A stretch of DNA of 23,202 nt from Burkholderiales bacterium. GTDB lineage: Bacteria > Pseudomonadota > Gammaproteobacteria > Burkholderiales > Usitatibacteraceae. Under the pieces are notes generated by a model. That model did not search any database, had not been told where the DNA came from, and worked only from the letters and a program-made list of their open reading frames with translations. How positions within the stretch are numbered: position 1 is the stretch's first letter; every line of letters begins with the position of its first letter. The DNA is taken from the NCBI GenBank assembly GCA_017880705.1, contig JADGRS010000008.1, forward strand, positions 1-23,202. The letters run 5' to 3'. Shown here one piece after another: positions 7,529 through 14,905 of the stretch. A program made the translations under genes and the position numbers.

Positions 7529-7557
7529 CGGTCGAGCGGATCGACCGCGCTCGACCG
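7529..7557. terminator. 10-bp perfect inverted repeat between convergent DUF456 and kinase genes
   Basis: CGGTCGAGCG (7529-7538) and CGCTCGACCG (7548-7557) form a perfect 10-bp stem with a nine-base loop, seven bases beyond the kinase stop. There is no T-run on either strand, so this is a candidate terminator or 3'-end stabilising hairpin rather than a classical intrinsic terminator. The remainder of 7486-7564 shows no gene I can support. Confidence 0.45.
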
Positions 7558-7564
7558 CGCCCGC

Positions 7565-8857
7565 TCACGACATCACGGAGATCTGCTCGTTGGCCTTCTC
7601 GAGCCGCTCGACGAGCGTGTTGAGGAAGCGCTCGTCGAAGAGCCGGCGGCACGAGAGCGACGCGCCGCGCAGGTCTTCGGCGCGGATCTTCATGATGATC
7701 GCGTCGGAGGTCGTGGTGACGGTGGCGGAACGATGGGGGTCGCCCGTCTTCGCGAGGTACGACATCTCGCCGAAGCAATCGCCCGCCGTGAGCACGGAGA
7801 GCGTCTTCTTCCCTCGCGTGACGCGTACGTACCCGCCGGCCAGCACGTAGAAGGAATCGCCCTGGTCGCCTTCCTTGATGAGCGCGGTGTCGGGCTTGAA
7901 TTTCGCCCACTTGGTCAGCTTCAGCACTTCCCAGAGCTCGTTCTCGGGAAACTCGCGGAAGAACGGCAGCGTGCGCATGAGGCTGAAACGCTCCGTGTCC
8001 GACTGGTCGCGCTTCTCCCCGGCCTTGTGCTCCTTCTTCCAGATCTCGGCCAGCGCCGCGCCGAACTCGTCCCACGTCGCGAAGCGCTTCGTCGGATCCT
8101 TGGCGATCGCCTTCATCACGACGGCGTCGAGCTCGGGCGAGATCCCGGTGCGGTGCGCCGATGGCGGCTCGGGATCGGTGTTCACGATCTGGTAGATCAC
8201 GCTCATCGTGTTCGCGCCGGAAAACGGGAGCTTGCCCGCGAGCATGTAGTACATCACCACGCCCAGGGCGTAGATGTCGGTGAGGTGCGAGGCCTGCGCC
8301 TGGCCGGTGACCAGCTCGGGCGCCATGTACGCAGGCGAGCCCACGTTGGTGATGACGGTGCGGTCGCTCACCTTGTTGATCGCGGCGCCGAAGTCCGCGA
8401 TCTTGATCTCGGTGCCGTCGCTATGGAGGATGTTGCCGGGCTTGATATCGCGATGGGTGAGGCCGAGCGTCTGCGCGAAGGCGAGCGCGCGGACGCATTT
8501 GAAGGCGATCTCCGCCACGTCGCGCGTCTCGAGGAGCGACTCGGGCTTGCAGAACTTCTCGAGGGTGCCGCCCTCGACGTACTCCATCACGATGTAGCTG
8601 TACTTGTCCTCGACCACCGCGTCGTAGATCTGCGTGATGTGCGGGTGGTTGAGCTTCCCGGCGAGCGCGGCCTCGTTCAGGAACATGCTCTTGTAGAAGG
8701 CGCCATCCTCCGAATGCTTCAACGCCTCGGGGAACGCGACCTTGATCGCGACCTTGCGCTTGTTGAAAGGATCTTCCGCCAGGTAGACCTTGCCGGTCGC
8801 GCCCTTGCCGAGCTCCCGGAGTAGCTGGTACTTGCCGACGGACTGCATCGTGCTCAT
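7565..8857 (-). CDS. Hanks-type Ser/Thr protein kinase fused to a cyclic-nucleotide-binding domain
   Basis: A 430-residue soluble protein. Residues 10-270 form a protein kinase: glycine loop LGKGATGKVYLA (16-27), ATP-anchoring Lys39 in VAIKV, helix-C Glu62, catalytic HRDIKPGN (Asp137), DFG at 155-157 and GSPAYMAPE. All catalytic residues are intact, so it should be active. Residues 292-400 match a cyclic-nucleotide-binding (CAP/PKA regulatory) fold, with FGEMSYL (362-368) and an Arg at 376 in HRSATV, the positions that hold the ribose-phosphate in the family. The simplest reading is a kinase controlled by cAMP, cGMP or a related ligand, but ligand and targets are unknown. No transmembrane segment is seen. 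Start ATG 8857 is chosen because it overlaps the stop of the upstream SDR gene as ATGA; a start at 8848 is also possible. Confidence 0.93.
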   Translation of the reverse strand: MSTMQSVGKYQLLRELGKGATGKVYLAEDPFNKRKVAIKVAFPEALKHSEDGAFYKSMFLNEAALAGKLNHPHITQIYDAVVEDKYSYIVMEYVEGGTLEKFCKPESLLETRDVAEIAFKCVRALAFAQTLGLTHRDIKPGNILHSDGTEIKIADFGAAINKVSDRTVITNVGSPAYMAPELVTGQAQASHLTDIYALGVVMYYMLAGKLPFSGANTMSVIYQIVNTDPEPPSAHRTGISPELDAVVMKAIAKDPTKRFATWDEFGAALAEIWKKEHKAGEKRDQSDTERFSLMRTLPFFREFPENELWEVLKLTKWAKFKPDTALIKEGDQGDSFYVLAGGYVRVTRGKKTLSVLTAGDCFGEMSYLAKTGDPHRSATVTTTSDAIIMKIRAEDLRGASLSCRRLFDERFLNTLVERLEKANEQISVMS

Positions 8858-9612
8858 ACGCAACGGCCACCGTCGACTTCGACGCACGCGCCGGTGATGA
8901 ACGCCGCCTCGTCCGAGGCGAGGAAGAGCGCGGCATTGGCGACGTCCAGCGGCTTCGAAAAGCGGCCCATGGGAATCCCGGCGAGAAATTTCCTGCGGTT
9001 CTCCGGCGTGTCGGGCATACCCATGAACATCTCGAGGAGCCCGGTCTCGCCGATCACCGGGTTGATGACGTTCACCCGGATCCCGTCGGGCCCGAGCTCC
9101 GCGGCCATGGAGCGCGAGGTGACGATCGCCGCGCCCTTCGATCCGTTGTACCAGGTAAGCCCCGGACGGGGACGCACGCCCGCCGTGGAGGCGATGGTCA
9201 CGAAGCAGCCGCCGCCCTGCTTCCTGAAATGCGGCACCGCGTGCTTCGCGGTGAGGAAGAGCGGCTTCACGTTCACCGCGTAGATGCGGTCGAACTCTTC
9301 CTCGCCGACCTCGAGCATCGGGCGGTTGCGATGGGTTGTGCCCGCATTGTTGACGACGATGTCGAGGCGGCCGAAGCGATCGAGGGCGGATTTCACGAGG
9401 CCCGCGACCTGGGCGTCGCGCGAGACGTCGCCCACGTGGGCCGCAGCGCTGCCGCCCTTCGCGCCGATTTCCTTCGCGACGCGCTCGGCGGCATCGCCGG
9501 CGATATCGTTCACGACGACTTGCGCGCCCTCATCCGCATAGCGGCGCGCGATGGCCTCGCCGAAGCCCGAGCCCGCCCCGGTGACGATAGCCACCCTATT
9601 CTTCAATCTCAT
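8854..9612 (-). CDS. Short-chain dehydrogenase/reductase (classical SDR, FabG-like)
   Basis: A 252-residue classical SDR. It has the Rossmann motif TGAGSGFG (11-18), NNAG (88-91), the active-site Asn114, Ser142 and a YNGSK catalytic motif (Tyr155, Lys159), and ends with a typical VDGGRCV tail. Such enzymes use NAD(P)(H) to interconvert alcohols and ketones; an Asp at position 36 after the second strand (VVVND) suggests preference for NAD(H), an inference. The substrate cannot be read from the sequence. The gene is the first of a two-gene operon; its stop overlaps the start of the kinase/cNMP-binding protein as ATGA. A perfect TATAAT ends eight bases before the ATG and no Shine-Dalgarno fits, suggesting a leaderless mRNA. 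Confidence 0.92.
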   Translation of the reverse strand: MRLKNRVAIVTGAGSGFGEAIARRYADEGAQVVVNDIAGDAAERVAKEIGAKGGSAAAHVGDVSRDAQVAGLVKSALDRFGRLDIVVNNAGTTHRNRPMLEVGEEEFDRIYAVNVKPLFLTAKHAVPHFRKQGGGCFVTIASTAGVRPRPGLTWYNGSKGAAIVTSRSMAAELGPDGIRVNVINPVIGETGLLEMFMGMPDTPENRRKFLAGIPMGRFSKPLDVANAALFLASDEAAFITGACVEVDGGRCV

Positions 9613-9620
9613 GGAACGGG

Positions 9621-9626
9621 ATTATA
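9621..9626 (-). promoter_or_regulatory. TATAAT -10 box of the SDR-kinase operon
   Basis: The minus strand reads TATAAT at 9626-9621, followed by CCCGTTCC and then the SDR ATG at 9612. Transcription start would be at or within a base or two of the start codon. A -35 is weak (a TTTGCT-like hexamer with poor spacing). Confidence 0.5.
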
Positions 9627-9633
9627 CGGCCCG

Positions 9634-9655
9634 GCCCCGGAAGCAAATCCGGAGC
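9634..9655 (-). terminator. Hairpin downstream of formate-THF ligase
   Basis: Minus-strand GCTCCGGA and TCCGGGGC form an eight-pair stem with one G-U pair around a six-base loop TTTGCT, 25 bases after the fhs stop and just before the SDR -10 box. No following T-run, so termination is only suggested. Confidence 0.35.
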
Positions 9656-9679
9656 CCGGGAGTCGCTCTTTCGCTGGAT

Positions 9680-11350
9680 TCAGAACAGGCCGGTGATGCG
9701 CCCGTCGTCGTCCACGTCGATGCTCACCGCCGACGGCACCTTGGGCAACCCGGGCATTGTCATGATGTCGCCGCAGATCATCACGACGAATTCAGCGCCC
9801 GCCGCCAGGCGCACCTCGCGGACGTTCACCACGTGCCCCGAGGGCGCGCCGCGCAACTGCGGATCCGTCGAGAACGAATACTGCGTCTTCGCCACGCAGA
9901 TCGGATAGTGCCCGTAGCCCGACTCCTGCAGCTTCTTGATCTGCGCGCGCACCTTCGAATCGGCGGTGATGTCGGACGCGCCGTAGATCTTGGTCGCGAT
10001 CGCCTTCATCTTGTCCCAGAGGGTCGCCTGCTCCTCGTAGACGAACTTGAAGTTGTTCGGCTCGTCGCACAGGCGCACCACTTCCTTCGCGACCTCGACC
10101 GCGCCCTTGCCGCCCTCGGCCCAGTGGCGCGCGACGATCACCTTGGCGCCGTGGTGCGCCATCTTCTCCTGCAGCATCTTGATCTCGGCGTCCGTATCCT
10201 CGGTGCGGTGGTTGATCGACACGACGCACGGCAGGCCATAGTTGTTGCGGATGTTGTTCACGTGGCGCTCGATGTTGGTAATGCCCTTGGCGAGCGCCTC
10301 GAGATTTTCCTTGGCGAGCTCCTTCACTTCCACGCCGCCGTGGTACTTCAACGCGCGCACCGTGGCCACCAGCACCACCGCGGCCGGCTTCAATCCCGCC
10401 TTGCGGCACTTGATGTCGACGAACTTCTCGGCGCCGAGGTCCGCGCCGAATCCCGCCTCGGTCACGACGTAGTCGCCGAGCTTCAGCGCCGTCTTCGTCG
10501 CGAGCACCGAGTTGCAGCCGTGCGCGATGTTCGCGAAGGGACCGCCATGGATGAACGCGGGCGAGTGCTCGAGCGTCTGCACGAGGTTGGGCGCGAGCGC
10601 ATCCTTGAGCAGCGCCGCCATCGCCCCGTGCGTCTTCAGATCCTTCGCGAGGATCGGCTTCTGGTCGCGCGTGTAACCGCACACGATCTTGCCGAGGCGC
10701 TCCCTGAGATCCTTGATGCTCATCGACAGGCAGAAGATCGCCATCACTTCGGACGCGACCACGATGTCGAAACCGTCCTCCCGCGGGAAGCCGTTTGCGG
10801 GGCCGCCGAGGGCCACCGTGATCTGGCGAAGCGCGCGGTCGTTCATGTCGAGCACGCGCTTCCAGGCGATGCGGCGCACGTCGAAGCCGAGCTCGTTGCC
10901 GTGGTTGATGTGGTTGTCGATCATCGCCGCGAGGAGATTGTTCGCGAGCTGGATCGCGTTGAAGTCGCCGGTGAAGTGCAGGTTGATGTCCTCCATCGGA
11001 ACGACCTGGGCGTAGCCGCCGCCCGCGGCGCCGCCCTTCATGCCGAACACGGGGCCGAGCGAGGGCTCCCGCAGGCAGATCACCGCCCTCTTGCCGATGT
11101 GGTTCAGCGCGTCGCCCAGGCCCACGGTGGTGGTCGTCTTGCCCTCGCCCGCGGGGGTCGGGCTGATGGCGGTGACCAGCACGAGCTTCCCGTCGGGCTT
11201 CGACCCGAGGGAATTCACGTATTCGAGCGCGATCTTCGCCTTGTAGTGCCCGAACGGGGAAATCGCCGCGTCCGGGATGCCGAGCTTCTTGGCGATCTCG
11301 CCAATGGGTTTCATCTTCGCCTTTTGGGCGATCTCGATATCGCTGAGCAT
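9680..11350 (-). CDS. fhs: Formate--tetrahydrofolate ligase
   Basis: A 556-residue protein of standard length for this enzyme, which joins formate to tetrahydrofolate with ATP to give 10-formyl-THF for purine, formyl-Met and one-carbon metabolism in the cytoplasm. The ATP-binding P-loop TPAGEGKT is at 65-72, followed by [10 protein letters not shown]. Further recognisable stretches are [28 protein letters not shown], and [15 protein letters not shown] near the folate-binding side. The start at ATG 11350 is supported by AAGGA ending about seven bases upstream. It stands alone, with a hairpin behind it and a short divergent region in front, shared with the SnoaL-like gene. The sequence is intact and I see nothing irregular. 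Confidence 0.97.
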   Translation of the reverse strand: MLSDIEIAQKAKMKPIGEIAKKLGIPDAAISPFGHYKAKIALEYVNSLGSKPDGKLVLVTAISPTPAGEGKTTTTVGLGDALNHIGKRAVICLREPSLGPVFGMKGGAAGGGYAQVVPMEDINLHFTGDFNAIQLANNLLAAMIDNHINHGNELGFDVRRIAWKRVLDMNDRALRQITVALGGPANGFPREDGFDIVVASEVMAIFCLSMSIKDLRERLGKIVCGYTRDQKPILAKDLKTHGAMAALLKDALAPNLVQTLEHSPAFIHGGPFANIAHGCNSVLATKTALKLGDYVVTEAGFGADLGAEKFVDIKCRKAGLKPAAVVLVATVRALKYHGGVEVKELAKENLEALAKGITNIERHVNNIRNNYGLPCVVSINHRTEDTDAEIKMLQEKMAHHGAKVIVARHWAEGGKGAVEVAKEVVRLCDEPNNFKFVYEEQATLWDKMKAIATKIYGASDITADSKVRAQIKKLQESGYGHYPICVAKTQYSFSTDPQLRGAPSGHVVNVREVRLAAGAEFVVMICGDIMTMPGLPKVPSAVSIDVDDDGRITGLF

Positions 11351-11386
11351 GGGAAGTCCTTCGGGTGGTTATGCGGGTTTTGCGGC

Positions 11387-11392
11387 AGTATA
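11387..11392 (-). promoter_or_regulatory. Candidate -10 of fhs (TATACT)
   Basis: TATACT on the minus strand lies 36 bases before the fhs ATG. The best -35-like TTGACA in the region (11429-11424) is 31 bases away, too far for normal spacing, so the assignment is tentative. Confidence 0.3.
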
Positions 11393-11415
11393 GGAACTCC
11401 CCAAAACCGGCCACC

Positions 11416-11429
11416 TTGACGGCTGTCAA
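11416..11429. promoter_or_regulatory. Palindrome TTGAC-GGCT-GTCAA in the fhs/SnoaL divergent region
   Basis: Perfect five-base arms separated by four bases in the 87-base divergent intergenic region, ending eight bases before the ATG of the plus-strand gene. It could be a regulator site or chance; the same bases provide TTGACA/TTGACG hexamers on the two strands. Confidence 0.3.
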
Positions 11430-11437
11430 TTCCTTCC

Positions 11438-11905
11438 ATGCATCCTCATGAGGCACTGGTCCGGGAGTTCTATGCCCGATTCGCCGCGCGGGATGCCGAA
11501 GGGATGGCCGCTTGCTACCATCCCGACGTCGCCTTCAGCGATCCGGTGTTCCCGATGTTGCGCGGCGAGGAGGCCGGAGACATGTGGCGCATGCTCCTTT
11601 CACGAGCCTCCGACCTCGAGGTGGCGCTCGACGAGGCGAGCGGCGACGAGGACGGCGCCGTCGCGCGATGGACGGCGCGCTACACCTTCAGCCGCAGCGG
11701 GCGGCCGGTCGTCAATCGCGTGCGCGGCATGTTCGCCTTTCGCGACGGGCGCATCGTGCGCCACTACGACCACTTCTCCTTCTGGCGGTGGGCCTCCCAG
11801 GCGCTGGGTCCTGCGGGCAGGGCGCTCGGCTGGTTCGGGCCCCTCAAGTGGAAGGTGCGCCGCGACGCCGCGAAAGGCCTGGAGCGCTTCCGGGAGCGCC
11901 GCTGA
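11438..11905 (+). CDS. SnoaL/NTF2-like domain protein
   Basis: A 155-residue protein beginning HEALVREFYARFAARDAEGM and containing CYHPDVAFSDPVF, then an alternating strand pattern (AVARWTARYTF, VVNRVRGMFAFRDGRIVRHYDHFSFW). This order of N-terminal helices, a short aromatic-Asp stretch and a curved sheet is that of the NTF2/SnoaL superfamily, which includes ketosteroid-isomerase-like enzymes and many ligand-binding proteins. No specific reaction can be assigned; the HYDHFSFW end is common in uncharacterised members. The C-terminal tail is basic (KWKVRRDAAKGLERFRERR). No Shine-Dalgarno is visible before ATG 11438. It is divergent from fhs and convergent with the phosphoesterase gene. Confidence 0.8.
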   Translation: MHPHEALVREFYARFAARDAEGMAACYHPDVAFSDPVFPMLRGEEAGDMWRMLLSRASDLEVALDEASGDEDGAVARWTARYTFSRSGRPVVNRVRGMFAFRDGRIVRHYDHFSFWRWASQALGPAGRALGWFGPLKWKVRRDAAKGLERFRERR

Positions 11906-11931
11906 AGGGGACGGGGTGCCCGCCCCCCCTT
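11905..11931. terminator. Imperfect GC-rich hairpin between convergent genes
   Basis: AAGGGG pairs with CCCCTT and the inner CGGG pairs with CCCG around a GTG loop, with one and three unpaired bases between the stems. It sits in the 34-base gap between the SnoaL-like stop and the phosphoesterase stop, so it may end transcription from both sides. Confidence 0.4.
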
Positions 11932-11939
11932 CGGGCGTC

Positions 11940-13559
11940 CTAGTGAAGCGTGAGCGCGTTGGTGAGATCGCCCATCGGGGCGGCGCCATTCGCCACGAGC
12001 GCGGCATCGCGCGCCACGATGCCCGGAAGCGGATCCAGCCCGAAGCGTCGCGTGATGAGACGCAATATCGATCCCGTGTCGTACTGAGTATGGTCCACGG
12101 TCCCCTTCTTCGCGAAGGGCGACACGATGATCGTCGGGAGGCGGGAACTCGGGCCCAGCAGATCCCCCTTCGGCGGCGCCACATGGTCCCAGAAGCCGCC
12201 GTTCTCGTCGTAGGTCACGACGATCACCATCCCCGCGTATTGCGGGCTCGCCTGCAGCTTCGCGATGACGTCGGCGATGTGCGCATCGCCCGGCGCAACC
12301 GCGGCGTATCCCGGATGCTGGTTCAGGTCGCCCTCGGGCTTGTAGAAGACCACCGGCGGCAGCGTGCCCGCCGCGGCGTCGCTCACGAGGTCGGTGTAGT
12401 CCTTGAGATGGGCGGCGCGCGCCGTCGCGTTCGCCACCGGGTCCATGATCGCGAAGTAGTTGAACGGATGGTGGTGCGCCTGGAAATTCGGCACGGTGTT
12501 GTTGTAGATCACCGAGCGATTCGCCGACGCATTGGCCCATGCGCCCGCGTACCACTTCCAGTTGATTCCCTTCGCGGCGAGGCGATCGCCGATGGTGGCC
12601 TGGGTCTGCGGGGGCAATGTCGTCGTGGCGGCGGGATTCGCGAAGAGTCCTGTCGTATCGCTCGCCGCGGGCGCATTGCCGCTCGGCTGGTACGCGGGCT
12701 GCATCGTGTTGATGGCGCGGAAAGTCCCGTCGCCGAAGTAGTTCTTCGGCGCGATGTTGCCGCTCAGGACGAACGTGGGCGGGCCATCGAGAGCGGATGC
12801 CGGCGCGGTGGCCGCGAGCGTAAGGCGCGGCAGCAACTTGCCCGAGCTGTCGGTATCGACGACCGCGATCGTGGGATGGGCGGCCGCGGTGTCCGCGTTG
12901 GGATATTCCGGAGCGCAGGCGCAGACGAGGTATTGGTGCGTGAGGAACGACCCGCCGAAGGCTCCCATGAAGAAGTTGTCGGCGAGCACGTTCTGCTTGG
13001 CGATGTTCCACATCGCCATGGAGCTGCCGTCGTAGTAGCCCATCACGAGGCCGCCCGAGTCGGCGTAGCCGGCGAACTTGTCGTTCTTGCCGCCGTTGAT
13101 CTGCATCTGGTTCTCGAAGAAGCGGTGGTAGAGGTCGCGCGTGATGACGCTCGTGCCGATCCCGAAGGCCGTGTCGATGCGAAACGGCTGGTTGGCGAGG
13201 TTGTCGCTCTGCGCCTGGGTCACCACCGGGGTCTGCCCCGCGGCGGTGACGCCGCCCCAGGTCTGCGGCAGTTTCGCGAGCGTCGTGCCGGCGGCGTTGC
13301 GGTCGGTCTGCGCGATGATCGCGCTCGTCGCGCCCGCGTTCACGCCGGGAATGCCGTTGGCCCCGGGAAAGAGACCGTATAGATTGTCGAAGCTGCGGTT
13401 CTCCGCGAAGATCACCACGACGGTCGAAACCTTGCTCTGCAGCGCCGTCGTGAGGCAATCGCCGATGCAGTCCTGCTCGTCGTGCTTGTGGCAGGAAGCC
13501 AGGGTGAAGAGGGAGGCCGCGGCGATGGATGCGACGGCGCCGTACGCAATTTTTTTCAT
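11940..13559 (-). CDS. AcpA/phospholipase C-type phosphoesterase, predicted lipoprotein
   Basis: A 539-residue protein of the phosphoesterase (PF04185) family, which includes acid phosphatase AcpA and bacterial phospholipases C. The start is placed at ATG 13559 because it gives a clean lipoprotein signal (MKKIAYGAVASIAAASLFTL followed by the lipobox LASC, Cys23) and has GGTGA eight bases upstream; the frame remains open 22 codons further. The metal/catalytic site motif ENRSFDNLYG is at 53-62 and TYDENGGFWDHV around 449-460, with a later YDTGS; NQHPGY lies between. The expected role is release of phosphate from phosphoesters at the cell envelope. Substrate (phosphomonoester or phospholipid) cannot be decided. 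A Pho-box-like direct repeat lies upstream. The gene is divergent from the diheme peroxidase. Confidence 0.9.
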   Translation of the reverse strand: MKKIAYGAVASIAAASLFTLASCHKHDEQDCIGDCLTTALQSKVSTVVVIFAENRSFDNLYGLFPGANGIPGVNAGATSAIIAQTDRNAAGTTLAKLPQTWGGVTAAGQTPVVTQAQSDNLANQPFRIDTAFGIGTSVITRDLYHRFFENQMQINGGKNDKFAGYADSGGLVMGYYDGSSMAMWNIAKQNVLADNFFMGAFGGSFLTHQYLVCACAPEYPNADTAAAHPTIAVVDTDSSGKLLPRLTLAATAPASALDGPPTFVLSGNIAPKNYFGDGTFRAINTMQPAYQPSGNAPAASDTTGLFANPAATTTLPPQTQATIGDRLAAKGINWKWYAGAWANASANRSVIYNNTVPNFQAHHHPFNYFAIMDPVANATARAAHLKDYTDLVSDAAAGTLPPVVFYKPEGDLNQHPGYAAVAPGDAHIADVIAKLQASPQYAGMVIVVTYDENGGFWDHVAPPKGDLLGPSSRLPTIIVSPFAKKGTVDHTQYDTGSILRLITRRFGLDPLPGIVARDAALVANGAAPMGDLTNALTLH

Positions 13560-13610
13560 GGATGTCACCGTAGGGATTGCCAGGGAAGGCGCGGCCATCG
13601 TGGCGAAGCT

Positions 13611-13630
13611 TCGTGACATCTCCATGACGC
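13611..13630 (-). promoter_or_regulatory. Candidate Pho box upstream of the phosphoesterase
   Basis: On the minus strand GTCATGGAGATGTCAC (13628-13613) is a direct repeat GTCAT / GTCAC with an 11-base period, the spacing of PhoB half-sites in the E. coli consensus; about 12 of 18 consensus positions match. It lies 54 bases before the phosphoesterase ATG. The gene type makes phosphate control sensible, but the match is partial. Confidence 0.35.
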
Positions 13631-13655
13631 GCGCGTCGCGGGATCGTCACGCGAT

Positions 13656-13664
13656 TGCCATAAT
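13656..13664 (+). promoter_or_regulatory. Candidate extended -10 of the diheme peroxidase gene
   Basis: TGC-CATAAT fits an extended -10. Transcription would start near 13671, leaving about 5 bases before ATG 13676 or about 29 before GTG 13700. Confidence 0.4.
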
Positions 13665-13675
13665 TCGATGGCTCA

Positions 13676-14905
13676 ATGCGCGTCGACCCGGAACCGCGCG
13701 TGATCCCATTCATCGTTCGCCTCGCCCTTGCCTCGCTGGCGCTCACCGCGGCCGCGACGCAATCGCAGCAATCCTTCTATGGATCGCGCTTCGAGAAACG
13801 CCCGACGGTCGCGGAAATGACGCGGCTCGGGCGGGAGCTCTTCTTCGATCGCTCGCTCTCCGCCTCGGGGAGGACATCGTGCGCCAGCTGCCACGATCCC
13901 TTGCACGCCTATGGCCCGCCCAACGCGCTCGCGGTGCAGCTCGCCGGGCCCGACGGCCGCGCGGCCGGCTTGCGCGCGGTGCCGTCGCTCAGGTACCTGC
14001 AGAAGGTCCCGCCCTTCACCGAGCACTTCTTCGACAGCGACGGCGACGACAGCATCGACCAGGGTCCGGCAGGGGGTCATGCGTGGGACGGTCGAGCGCG
14101 CACGCTGCACGAGCAGGCGGCGCTGCCGCTACTCTCGCCGCTCGAGATGGCGAACGCCTCTCCCGCGGCCATCGTCGACAAGGTGCGCCGCGCTCCTTAT
14201 GCAGCCGGGCTTCGCGAGGCGTTCGGCTCACGCGTGCTCGATGATCCGTCTCTCGCGTTCGACGCGGTGCTCCTCTCGCTCGAGGTGTTCCAGCAGGATC
14301 CGGCCGAGTTCTATCCTTACGACAGCAAGTACGATTCGTACCTGCGCCGGAAAGTCGAGCTCTCGGCGCAAGAGCGACGCGGGCTCGACCTCTTCAACGA
14401 TCCCGCCAAGGGAAATTGCGCCTCCTGCCATCCGAGCGCGGTGCGCGGCGGCGCGTTTCCCGCGTTCAGCGATTGGGGCTTCGTCGCGCTGGGCGTGCCG
14501 CGCAATCGCGCCATCGCCGCGAACGCGGATCCGCATTATTCCGATCTGGGGCTGTGCGGGCCGATGCGCACCGATCTCGCGAAGCGCGCCGAGTATTGCG
14601 GACGCTTCCGCGCGCCGACGCTGCGCAACGCCGCGCGCCGCAAGGTGTTCTTCCACAACGGTATCGCCGCATCGCTCGAGGAGGCGGTGCGCTTCTACGC
14701 GGAGCGCGATTCGTCGCCGGCGAAGTGGTACCCGCAACGCAGGGATGGATCGATCGAGCGCTTCGACGATCTGCCGCCGGCCTACCGCGTCAACGTGAAT
14801 CGGGAGCCGCCCTTCGGACGCAGCGGGAAGCCCGCCCTCGATCCCGCGGAGATTCTCGCGATCGTGGCGTTCCTCAGGACATTGAACGACGGCTACCGGC
14901 CCTGA
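13676..14905 (+). CDS. Diheme cytochrome c peroxidase/MauG-family protein
   Basis: Up to 409 residues with two c-type heme motifs, CASCH at 69-73 and CASCH at 248-252, the spacing of the diheme peroxidase (CcpA/MauG) family. Other family segments are LGRELFFDRSLSASGRTSCASCH, quoted here only in outline, LSPLEMAN and FRAPTLRNAARR followed by FFHNG. Members act in the periplasm, reducing peroxide or oxidising a protein partner with electrons from small cytochromes. A signal peptide is present. GTG 13700 (IPFIVRLALASLALTAAAT) may be the real start because a weak GGAA lies seven bases before it and the candidate promoter leaves almost no leader for ATG 13676. The 3' end overlaps the convergent TonB-like gene by 13 bases. 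It is not a classical CcpA by neighbours, and the partner is unknown. Confidence 0.88.
   Translation: MRVDPEPRVIPFIVRLALASLALTAAATQSQQSFYGSRFEKRPTVAEMTRLGRELFFDRSLSASGRTSCASCHDPLHAYGPPNALAVQLAGPDGRAAGLRAVPSLRYLQKVPPFTEHFFDSDGDDSIDQGPAGGHAWDGRARTLHEQAALPLLSPLEMANASPAAIVDKVRRAPYAAGLREAFGSRVLDDPSLAFDAVLLSLEVFQQDPAEFYPYDSKYDSYLRRKVELSAQERRGLDLFNDPAKGNCASCHPSAVRGGAFPAFSDWGFVALGVPRNRAIAANADPHYSDLGLCGPMRTDLAKRAEYCGRFRAPTLRNAARRKVFFHNGIAASLEEAVRFYAERDSSPAKWYPQRRDGSIERFDDLPPAYRVNVNREPPFGRSGKPALDPAEILAIVAFLRTLNDGYRP

Noticed and set aside
9551..11456. Open frames of over 550 codons overlapping fhs on both strands
   Set aside because: They overlap an unmistakable fhs and have no motifs.
11448..13746. 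Frames of 644 and 660 codons overlapping the SnoaL-like and phosphoesterase genes
   Set aside because: Same shadow pattern; the lipobox and active-site motifs are in the other frame.
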